DNA of 64,000 bases from Euptelea pleiosperma (taxonomy: Eukaryota > Streptophyta > Magnoliopsida > Ranunculales > Eupteleaceae), in NCBI GenBank assembly GCA_035048495.1, contig CM068546.1, forward strand, positions 35,048,674 to 35,112,673, in the 5' to 3' direction. Under the pieces are notes generated by a model. It was given only the letters and a program-made list of their open reading frames with translations, made no database searches and was not told the DNA's origin. The number at the start of each line of letters is the position of its first letter. The stretch's first letter is position 1. Of the stretch, positions 48,800-57,909 are shown in pieces. Made by a program: the position numbers and the translations under genes.

Positions 48800-49082
48800 C
48801 AGGGCCGGCTCAAGCATAAGGCGAGTAAGGCGGTCGACCGCCTTAGGCCCCCAAATGATAGAAGGCCCAATTTTTTTTCATTAAATTTAGATCTACCTAT
48901 AATAACTCACTACGTGTTTTGAAAATTAGTTTTCTCCTCTCCACAGACTGGGCACTCTAGCATGGGATTGGCTCTTCATCTCTCTCTCTCTCTCTCCCAA
49001 ATCTCTTCCTCTAATGCTGTGAGTCATTAAACCCTATTTGGAGTTTACGCTTTAGGACCCAACTTATGTCAAGACGGTCCTG
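48800..49082. mobile_element. 283-bp hAT element inserted in PHR2 last exon
   Basis: The ends are CAGGGCCGGCTCAAG and its imperfect mirror CTTGACATAAG...: the right end reads GTCAAGACGGTCCTG. Perfect 8-bp duplications CTGTAAGT flank it at 48792-48799 and 49083-49090. A subterminal GGCGGTCGACCGCC palindrome is present. It is related to the 9995-10921 hAT element. The right ~72 bp are translated as the present PHR2 C-terminus. Confidence 0.88.
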
Positions 49083-52000
49083 CTGTAAGTCACCCGGGCA
49101 AACTGTAGGTGGAGGACCATTGAGCATCTTCTCAGTGGAGCTGTATTTCTTGGTGATGAATCTGAAACCGACACATATTTGAAACATGAGTTCAGGCATC
49201 CAATGCATGTCGAGACATTTTATAGGAGCCCCACAGCCAACCCCACATTTTGGAAACCAAGTGCATTAAAAAGATTTTAATCAGTATGTAACCCTCGTTT
49301 TCTATAACTTGATGGGCAAATCATATACAAAGAAAAACAAGGTAATGCCAAAGTAGAACACACGAACTGTCTACCAATGGCATACGGATACTCATGATGC
49401 ACAGGTCCTCTACTCGAGAGGACCTGTGGCTGTCCCATTTGCGGCCTCACCTTTGAGGTCGCCCCACTTCAACACGTGGTCTCGATTACTGTGACCACAC
49501 TTTTTTAGAGTCACATTGTGACAGATAAAAATTTTCCTCTACTCGATGTGCCCTGCCTAGGAGATCTCATGCCAAATGGTCCAAAAACAAAAATTTATAT
49601 AAATTGGGCTTAGACTTCCTCGTCACACGAAAAAAAAAACAGCAAGAAGCAGGAGTGTTTCTGGACCTCTAAATTTCATACAAGGAGTATAACCGAGATG
49701 AGGATGTTGCGATGGATGTGTGGTACGACAAGGAAAAGACGAAATTAGAAATAAACACATTCCTGAAAATATAGTAGTCTCAATAAGTGACAATATAGAG
49801 AAAGTCAATTGACATGGCTTGGTCATGTACAACGAAGACCCATGACAGCACCAATGAGGAGGAATGTGCAAATCGAATGGCCTAAAATGGCGAAGAGAAA
49901 GCCAAAACAGAAGTGAAGTGCGATTTTGAGAGGAGATTCTAAGAAACTTACCTTAACGGAAGAGATGATTTTAGACAAGATTAAATGGAAGAATAGGATT
50001 CACACAGCTGACCCCATATTGTTAGTAAAAGGTTTATGATGATTATGATGATGATAGGTAGGTAACACAGATAAACAAACCCTACTTCAAGTGAAAAAGA
50101 AAGTTTTTTAAGGTTTGCAGAGTTACCTGAAGAAATCCCTCCATAACAATTCAAACATAAACCAATTTGTTTCATTCCCAGATCTGCTAGTACCACCATC
50201 TTTCCAGCTCGAAGCAGCAATATTTGTTCTAGAAATTAATATGTAATTCCAAGTAAGAACATCCCTGGACAACACTCATGAACATCTCATATAACTGAAA
50301 GCGTGTGGTAAGAAATACCTAGTGGCAGACTTCTTTAGTTCTTCAAACATGAAACGGGGAGAGAGGCATCCCATGGCTAGCCACGGTAACATTTTGCAAG
50401 AGAAATTTGCACCGTGTATGTTTGGTTGTGTCGAGCATTCAGCTGCAAACTTTCTAAGCTTTTGCAATGCTTCAGTTTCCCCTCCAACAAGAGAAGCGTT
50501 GGTCGCAGGCTTTCCATCCTGTGACGAGAAATGACATTATCATGACAGTGTTGATACCTTAATTGTGAAAAGATCAGATTAATTTTTTTGAAAGAAACAT
50601 CCATCAGAGCTTTAGTGATGCTATTAAGAACCAAAATCTGCTACTATGATTCAAGTTGAATATAAGCACCATTCGAATCCGAAAAAATATCCAATATCCG
50701 CTTTGATTCGAAATCCGACAGATATTCTAAATCAATATTTGAATTCAAAACCGATTAACTTATTGAATATCTGATTTGTCCGATAACAGGTTCGAGTTTA
50801 ATTAGTGCTGATTTGGACCATATCTGATAAGAAAATATGCCAATTCGGATCCGATCCAATAAGAGATTGGATCACATAATCGTGATCCGGAACCGTTCCG
50901 ATAGAAAGTATAGAGTTCCAGACTGGATCCAATCTAATCCACTAAATCTAAAAGAAATTTTTTAATTTTAATTATAAATTTTATCAACTCAAATTTGAAG
51001 TATTGTACAATAATTACATAAAAATACATATAAAAACGTAAAATTATCTTTATAATTATAAATAACACATATTATAACATATTTTATCAATATAATATTA
51101 TTATCTATGTGGATGTAATCGGATCGATACCGAATCAGTACATGCTCGATTTAGTACCAATCTGATAAGAAATCATATAAGCATGCGTGGACCCGGTACC
51201 GATTTGTACCTAAAATTATTGGATCGAATCGGATCATAATTTTGGGTTGATTTGATCAATTGACAGCCCTAGATCGGATATTGTCATAGTAGACATATCA
51301 ATATCCGAATCCATATCCGAAAAAAGTATTTGAATATAAAAAATGTTCCGAATCCAATATCCAAAATTTTTGAATAATAGGACGTATTCGAATTTTCGAC
51401 CACCATTGACACCCGTTAGAGTTGGATAGCACGATTCGGGAAAGATTGGGACCATTTGAATTAGTTTCTATTTTGGTTAGAGTTCGATTTAGAAAGATCT
51501 CTTGATTGAGAGTAGGGCTGGCAATGGATCGGGTTCAAGTCGAATTAGTATTGATCTGATACCGATCCAATAAGAAATCCAATCGATGTAGACCCGATTC
51601 GAACCCGATCCTATCAATAAAATTCAGTTCCGGAAACGATCCAATAAGATTAGATTGGTTTCGGGTCCAATTCTATCCAATTCGATACGTATATAATATA
51701 TATGCATATATAATACCTCAAAGCAATTAAATATATATCTATATAATACATATTATATATAGTATAGATATCGGGTCAGTATCGATCAGAATAGGGTGGA
51801 TCCGGTACCGATCCGATAACAAAAATAAGGTTACAGACGCAATTTTTCGGATTGGATCGGATCTTCAGTGGATCCAATCTATTGCCAGCCCTAATTGAGA
51901 GCTTATATATTGTAATCAACTGTGAGGAATGAATCAATGAAGAAGAAAAACATTAAAGCACGAAAGTGTTAAGAATGTGACTCCCTCCGAGAGTCGTGGA

Positions 52001-53765
52001 TAGGAACTGGTTCCTATCAGCTTCCATGAACAAAATTCCTATGAAACAAATAATCCCCGGAAGAGTTTTAAGCTATAACACTATTCCAGAGTGCTAGAAC
52101 GAATCAAACCCACAACATTTCGCAAAACGAAAACTGAAAATGTGATAAAATAAAAAAGTAAAATAAACCATGGTTTTAAACGGCCGTTTAAACCGTTTAA
52201 ACGAATCAAACCCACAACATTTCGCAAAACGAAAACTGAAAATGTGATAAAATAAAAAAGTAAAATAAACCATGGTTTTAAAAACGGCCGTTTAAACGGT
52301 AACGCCCCAAGCCCGTTTTCGTTTAAACCCATTTTATCGGTTTTGAAAAAAACGGCCTTTTTTTTGTTTTAACGGCCGTTAAAATCATTTAAACAGCCGT
52401 TTAATTTCAAAAAAATTTGTAAAAAAAAGGCCGTTAAAACCGTTTAATTCCGTTAAAATCTGTTTAATTTCCGTTTAAATCCGTTAAATTCTGTTTTTTT
52501 TTTTATTTTCAAATTTCAAAATTTGAATTTCAGCGCCACTTTTTCCGTTAAAATCCGTTTTTTTCTATTTTTGCCCCTGACGGTTTCAATCCGTTTTAAC
52601 GGCCGTTCAAACTGTTTAAAAAGGTAACGCCCCCAATCCGTTTAACCGTTAAAACGGCCTCCTTTAAACCTTGAAATAAACATAAACTGAGCAGACCCGG
52701 AAACCAAACCTTATCCGTTGTCGCTGTCGGGCTAAAACCCAGATCCAACGACGTTGGAATCTCACAGGGGGATACATCACCTCTTGCCGGCGGGCTAATA
52801 CCCAGATCCAACAACGTTGGAATTTCACAGGGTTCCACATCCCCTTTTGCCGGCAACCTCCTCAACTGATGTAACGCAGCAATCGTCTTCCTCACCTCCA
52901 ACCCCTCCACCTTCTCCCTAAACCCACCATAATTCAAGGGCATTTCCTCCAATTTAAACGGCAAATCATCAACATGATACAATGTGCTCCCCCATAAGTA
53001 CTCCATCTCCACTCCTTCTTCCTTCATTGCCGCCTCAATCTTCTCCTCAACCCGAACCTCATCACGTGAAACCTCTCTATGAGCATACACCACGTCAGCA
53101 CCCACCGCCTTCGCCAACTCAACCAACACAATCTCCGGCTTCCCAATCCTGACCACAAGATCAGACCCTCTTGATTGGAGATTCCGCCTGAGATCGGATA
53201 CAGATTCAATCAAGAAAGTAGCGCGGTTGGGCCCTGTCTTATCGAACCCCGACGAGGACTTACCGTAGTCCCGAGTGTCGAAGCAGTAGACAGGGAGGAC
53301 GGAAATGGATTCGTTGTTGGCGGTGTTTAGGCATTCGTTGTCATGAACACGGAGGTCTTTGCGGAACCATACGATTGAAGATCGATGGACGCTGACGGGG
53401 TTGGACGGGTCGTAAGAGCTGCAGGGCCCGGGGGGGAGATGGTTCTGGAGTGGAGAAGAGGAGAAGGTGGACTTGAAGGATGGTTTTGTCGGAGAGAGGG
53501 AGGAGTGAGAGAGGTGAGAGAGGGAGGAGATTTCAGAGGGGACTTTGAGCTTGTTGGGAGAATTGGAAAGTGGGGAGGGCGATTTGGGTGGGAGATGAAG
53601 ATGAATGGGAAGGACGGTTGAGAGTGAGAGAGAGATTGAAGCTGTGGAGAACAGAGGAGGAGTGATGCGGGTTATGGATTTAGAGTGTCGAATGGTAATT
53701 TCGTCTTGGTGATCTTCTTCCATTTTGGTCTCTGGTTGGTCTATGGTTTGGAGATTGAGATCCAT
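49011..53765 (-). CDS. PHR2: PHR2-like photolyase/blue-light receptor family protein
   Basis: A plant-specific cryptochrome/photolyase homologue, plastid- or mitochondrion-targeted by inference from its Ser/Pro-rich N-terminus. Its biochemical role is not firmly established. The exons on the - strand are 53765-52710, 50518-50319, 50228-50127 and 49161-49011. They total 1509 nt and 502 residues versus ~447 in Arabidopsis. Residues 1-128 are low-complexity; 129 onward is the photolyase N-domain (SSIVWFRKDLRVHDNECLN, then VLPVYCFDTRDYG). Later motifs are GADVVYAHREVS, GSTLYHVDDLPF, GANFSCKMLPWLAMGCLSPR, NWFMFELLWRDFFR and FITKKYSS. Two features lengthen it: a 63-bp tandem duplication near the end of exon 1, and a hAT insertion that supplies the last 23 residues and stop. 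Intron 3 contains an RTE-like LINE remnant. The region upstream of the ATG is almost entirely MITE. Confidence 0.9.
49660..50056 (+). pseudogene. RTE-like LINE 3' remnant in PHR2 intron 3
   Basis: Read on the + strand, broken frames give RMLRWMCGTTRKRR and WLGHVQRRPMTAPMRR. These match the C-terminal region of a common plant non-LTR reverse-transcriptase polyprotein (RWMCGHTRRDKIRNE, RWFGHVQRRP type). Stops and frameshifts separate the pieces. The fragment ends in a TGATGATTATGATGATGAT tail, the trinucleotide tail typical of RTE-clade elements. It lies antisense to PHR2. Confidence 0.75.
50660..51420. mobile_element. Nested GATCCGAT/ATTCGAAT-rich hAT-like MITEs in PHR2 intron 1
   Basis: The outer ends CACCATTCGAATCCGAAAAA and TTCGAATTTTCGACCACC mirror. 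Inside, an element with ACAGGTTCGAG... and a right end CAATTGACAGCCCTA resembles the TAGGGCTGGCAATGG family. Nesting is likely but boundaries are soft. Confidence 0.5.
51515..51893. mobile_element. hAT-like MITE with perfect 8-bp target duplication (PHR2 intron 1)
   Basis: The ends TAGGGCTGGCAATGGATCGG and CTATTGCCAGCCCTA are flanked by identical ATTGAGAG at 51507-51514 and 51894-51901. The interior has repeated CCGATCC / GGATCGG words and an AT-rich centre, like the sister copy at 1503-1884. Confidence 0.88.
52099..52290. repeat. 102-bp tandem duplication in PHR2 intron 1
   Basis: ACGAATCAAACCCACAACAT through AATAAACCATGGTTTTAAA occurs at 52099 and again at 52201, essentially identical. The first copy ends in a truncated GGCCGTTTAAACCG segment, which is the left end of the element at 52275. 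The duplication is therefore younger than, or made together with, that insertion. Confidence 0.85.
52275..52670. mobile_element. CATGGTTTTAAA hAT-like MITE
   Basis: The ends CATGGTTTTAAAAACGGCC and GGCCTCCTTTAAACCTTG are imperfect inverted repeats, flanked by AAATAAAC on both sides (about 52266-52273 and 52673-52680). The interior is built of AAACGGCCGTTTAA-like palindromes. Its right end lies about 40 bp from the PHR2 exon 1 donor, within intron 1. Confidence 0.65.
52729..52854 (-). repeat. 63-bp in-frame tandem duplication in PHR2 exon 1
   Basis: Units 52729-52791 and 52792-52854 differ at about 10 positions. They encode GDVEPCEIPTLLDLGISP and GDVSPCEIPTSLDLGFSP. Arabidopsis PHR2 has one such unit, as far as I recall (GDVELGDIPSLLDLGISP). 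The 21-residue insertion keeps the frame. Confidence 0.9.
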
Positions 53766-53824
53766 CTTTAGGATTTGCAGAGATATGGAAGAGAAGCTCT
53801 TCTTCCTTCTTTGCTCTCTTCTCC

Positions 53825-56005
53825 GAGGAAAACTTCTGTCGCATGGCGTGGTGACCGAAGCCGGTCACAGGGCGTGGTGATCAAAGCCGGTCACAGCCCA
53901 CGATACGAGGCACGTGGCACACTATTAGTGGACGCTGACCGTATGGATGCTTGACCGTGGGACCTACAAACCAAAAATAAACCTTATCAGGATTGAAATT
54001 ATTTTCATGGATTGATTTTATCCTTAGGGCCTGTTTGGTAACGCACCGCAGCGGGCAAATAAAATATTTAGCCGCCCAAATATTCGCCCGGCTGTGTTTG
54101 GCAGCCACCCGCCCTTGGCGAATATTTAGCCGGGCCCACATATTTGCCCTCCGCGGCAGGAAAAAATCACTATTTTCAATAAAAATTAATTTTTTAATAT
54201 ATAAAAAAGATAAAAATGATTTTTTTTTTATTTTTTGACATAATATGTGGTTCCCGCACTGACCCAACCTATTTTTGACTTACTTTGATATGTGGGACCC
54301 ACTCAAATTGAAAGAAAATGAAGTAAGCTGAAGTGAGCTAGCTCGTACACGTACCAAACATTGTTAAATATTGCTATGAGCAAATATTTAGCCAAGATAA
54401 TATTCGCCTGGCTAAATATTCGCCGTCGGAACTCTTTTTCTCACGTACCCTGTTTGGTAACCTAGAATTGAGCCGGATTTGGATTTGTGATTCTTGGAAT
54501 CACAAAGATCGGTGTTTGGGAGGACCAAACTCCAAGAATTATATTTCCAATTCCGTGATTTTCCCGGAATTAAAAGTTTTAGGGGGGAGAAGAAACTTCT
54601 AATTCCTGGAATTATATTTTCGGGTAGAGAGATTAGAGAGAATTTTTATCAAGCTCCAACTTTCACACTCATCTCTAGGTGAACGCATAAACCAAAAATT
54701 CGCAAAATTAGGTATTTGCAACCATTGAGTTGGTGTCTTTTATTGGTTGGCTTTTAACCGTCGGATATCTTGCATTTTTGGGTTACTCAGATCCAAATGG
54801 TAGAAATTTTTATTCAATCAAATTTTTAGCATATAAACCTACTTAGTGATGGGACAAACATCCATACGGTCCGTCGTCTCTAATAATGTGCCACGTGGCT
54901 CATATTGTGGTCCATGATCAACGGGTTATAAATTTATAACTGTTGGATATATAACACTAGCTGGGGTACGAGGATCCAAGTTGAGAAATAACTAATCAGC
55001 CTAATATTAGTTTGTAAGTCCACCTAGGGATATAACTAACTGTTGGATTGGGGCATTTTATGGGTTGATTTTTTAACTGTGCGATTTCTAGCATTAGTTG
55101 GGGTACGAAGATCTAAAGCTTATAAATAATCATTCAGACTTATTTTTAGTATGTAGGTGCACCTGGGGATGGGACAAATATCCATACAGTTTGTACCAAT
55201 TGGATTTGTGTCTTTTTATGGGTTGATTTTTAATTATGGGATATCTAGCATTATTTGGGGTGCTCAAATCTAAAGATTAGAATAACTAATCAGCCTGATT
55301 TTTAGTATGTAGGTCCACCTAGAGATGGGACAAACAACAATTCGGTCTATCTCTAATAATGTGCGGCAAGGCTCATAATGTAGTCCATCATCAGCGTTGA
55401 TGACGGACATCTATATTTGTTGCGTCGTATGCCACTTAGGCTTTAGACATTGAAATTTTGGCATAAGTTAATCATGGTAAATAAATTATCAAAATAATTT
55501 CATTTATTATTTTTAAAATTTTTCCTTTAAATTAATATTGATAACAGTAAACTCAAGGATGACAAAAAAATAACAACTGTTACAGCATAAATTTCATGGG
55601 ATGATATCTCTTATATAGATAGATAGAAAATTCAATTCTGTTTGATATCCAAACAGCTAAAATTCGAATTTATTGGGAATTTTAAGTAAATTCCATGGTG
55701 CAACCAAACACAAGAAATTTGAATTCTTGGAATTCAGATTCCCAGAAATCAGAAATATTGGAATTCTATTTTAAATTCCAAATCCATGTCTAGTTGCCAA
55801 ACAGACTCTTATAGGAATTTGAGCATTATTTGGGTGCAAAGATCCAAAGTTTAATCACTAATCAGGCTGATATTTGGGTTGCAGATCCACCGAGGGACTG
55901 GCCAAACATCCATACGGTCAGAGCCCTCTAATAGTGTGCCATGTGGCTCGTATTGTGGGTTGTACCGGGCTACGGTCACCTCGCACTGTGACCGAAGTTT
56001 TACTC
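53825..56005. mobile_element. GAGTAAAAC-type MITE expanded by a ~1.8-kb insertion stack, PHR2 promoter
   Basis: The left arm starts GAGGAAAACTTCTGTCGC, then CGAAGCCGGTCACAG, CACGTGGCACACTATTAGTG and CGTATGGATG. The right arm (55810-56005) ends GACCGAAGTTTTACTC and contains CCATACGGTCAGAGCCC. Between them lie a GGGCCTGTTTGGTA element (54027-54450) and a CTGTTTGG...CCAAACAG element (about 54450-55811) that contains further MITE arms (TTTTTAGTATGTAGGTCCAC repeated). The left end is only 60 bp upstream of the PHR2 start codon. Confidence 0.7.
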
Positions 56006-56066
56006 CTCTCTCTGCCGATCTCATTTTTGGCTGTTCTATCGAACAAATTCACCAATCCCCACGAAA

Positions 56067-56413
56067 AGTTTTAGACGTAGAGATGCAGTGGACTCTCGTG
56101 TCGTGGTCCTACTTAATAAATTGTTTTGGGCCCATTAACCGCATGGATGTTTATCACACCCCTTAGTGGATATACAAACCAAAAATCAGCTTGATTAATA
56201 ATCTCTATATGTTAGTGCTATTAATATGAAAAATTCTTGAATCCAACGGCTACTATAAGTCTTAAAAAAAAAGCTAAAACTCCTTTATAAAGATAACCAA
56301 TCAGATAGATTTTTAGTGTTTATATCCCACCAAGGGTTAGAATAAACATCCATGTAGTTGGTGGGCCCAATAATATGCATAAAGTAGGTCCACGAGAGTC
56401 CCTCTGCGTCCAA
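56067..56413. mobile_element. Foldback MITE between PHR2 and UTP14
   Basis: Arms GACGTAGAGATGCAGTGGAC, TCGTGTCGTGGTCC are mirrored in part by GGACCACGAGAG-like GTAGGTCCACGAGAGTCC and CTCTGCGTCC. The inner arms carry AACCGCATGGATGTTTATC and AAAAATCAGCTTGATTAA. It is related to the 1380-2185 element. Confidence 0.65.
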
Positions 56414-56477
56414 TCCAAAGCCGATCTCTTCTTCTAAAAATTTTGCCCCCAAAACAATGACATCGTTTATTGGCCGT

Positions 56478-56888
56478 TTTGAAAACCTTCGCTCACACCT
56501 GTGTGTGGCCAAAGCCGATCACACACCACATTATGAGCCACGTGGCAAACTCTAAGAGGACTATGACCGTATGGATGTTTGACCAGTCCCCCGTTGAACC
56601 TGCAAATCAAAAATCAGACTGATTAGTTATGTCAGACCTTTGGATCTAGTACCCCAAATAATGGTTAATAATGTTTTAAACTCTACGGTTAAAATCAACC
56701 CATGCAAATGACTCCAATCCAACGCATAGAAATCACTAATCAAGTTAATTTTTGGTTTACAAGTCCACCGAGCCCGAGGGACTAGCCAAACATCCATACG
56801 GTCATCGTCCTCTAAGAGTGTGCCCCGTGGCTCATAATGTGATGTGTGATCGGCTTTGCTCACACACAGGTGTGAGCGAAGGTTTTCT
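56478..56888. mobile_element. Foldback MITE directly upstream of UTP14 promoter
   Basis: The ends AACCTTCGCTCACACCTGTG and CACAGGTGTGAGCGAAGGTT are perfect inverted repeats. Next inward are GCCAAAGCCGATCACACACC / GTGTGATCGGC, CACGTGGCAAACTC, CGTATGGATGTTTGACC and AAAAATCAGACTGATTAG. It ends 41 bp before the telo-box at 56929. Confidence 0.85.
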
Positions 56889-56928
56889 CCTTGGTAGTAT
56901 ATTCACTATATTGCAATCGTAATGAAGA

Positions 56929-56937
56929 AAACCCTAA
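56929..56937 (+). promoter_or_regulatory. Telo-box upstream of UTP14
   Basis: AAACCCTAA at 56929-56937, followed by ACTAAACC, about 75 bp before the inferred first 5' UTR intron donor. Telo-boxes mark promoters of ribosomal-protein and ribosome-biogenesis genes in plants, which fits UTP14. Confidence 0.75.
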
Positions 56938-57909
56938 ACTAAACCACCGTCTTCCTCTCTCCAATCCGCATCTCACCTTAACAGCCGGCCAACGGAAAGC
57001 TTCAGGTTCAGGTACGTGCGTCTCTCTCTCTTAAACTTCTGATCCCTTTTACGTTTTCTTGCAACGGAAAATGTCTAGCTTCCATGGTTTATATAATCTC
57101 TGATTGAATCAATCTCTAACTTCCACGGTGAGGATGATTTTAGATTCCATGTGAAAGGAGTGAATGATTTAATAATTGGATTCCCCTTTTCAACTAGTTG
57201 TGGTTGGGAGTTGGGACGATGGTCTGCTCGTGATAATGAATTTCTGATCAAATAGCAATTTGCCGGTGCTTGTGCAGATAGTTTTTGCTCCCGCCGTCCG
57301 GTCCAGCTTCATCTAAAACTGACACTCGGAACACTCTTTGAGGCCCTTCACCGGTCACCCTCGCCCCACGGCCTCTGGCAACCGCTGCAAATCCGGCGAC
57401 GAGCCTTCGGTGCTCTGTTGAAGCTTAAAAGGTATATTTCTCTCCCTCGGTCCTTTACTTCCTTCCTCTCACTCTCTCTTTCTCTCTCTATCTCGGCCTT
57501 CGTCGTTTCTGTTTATTTGATTTCATTGGTTTGTGTTTGATTCATGGGTTGTTTTACTATCTGTTTTGCAGTTTGTTTATTCTTTTCCATATTTCATAAG
57601 TTTTCTGAAAATACAGTAAAGCTTGTTTGATTTCATAGCATCTTTACATTTTGCCTGCTAAGTGCTTGTTGATATTCCCAAATAAGGGAAGTTATTGGGT
57701 CTTCCTTATTTCTCTTAAGACTTTTCCAATATGATGATCAGAGAACTAGATTGGTCGCTCTTTGCCACCTATTATGTAGTCTTTCTTTCTCAAATGTTAG
57801 TTAACAATTCGATATTCTTATTGACATAATTATGTGACCTTGTTTGACATTGAAGGGCTGTCTCTACCTTAAGGCCGTCGAACCAGAAACCTCACTAGAA
57901 TCACCAAAA

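Noticed and set aside
52596..52709. Continuation of the PHR2 exon 1 frame past the donor
   Set aside because: The frame stays open for ~38 codons beyond AAG/GTTTGG but runs into a MITE. Family alignment and the next exon (DGKPATNASLVGG) require splicing at 52710.
54000..54240. Open frames around 53.9-54.3 kb as a gene upstream of PHR2
   Set aside because: They are translations of the GGGCCTGTTTGGTA MITE. The same DNA recurs at 30698 and 47545 without a preserved frame.
57844..57909. Upstream in-frame extension of UTP14 starting at TTG
   Set aside because: It begins with TTG, not ATG, and crosses a probable 5' UTR intron acceptor at 57855. MAEKKRKRRE from 57910 is the natural start.
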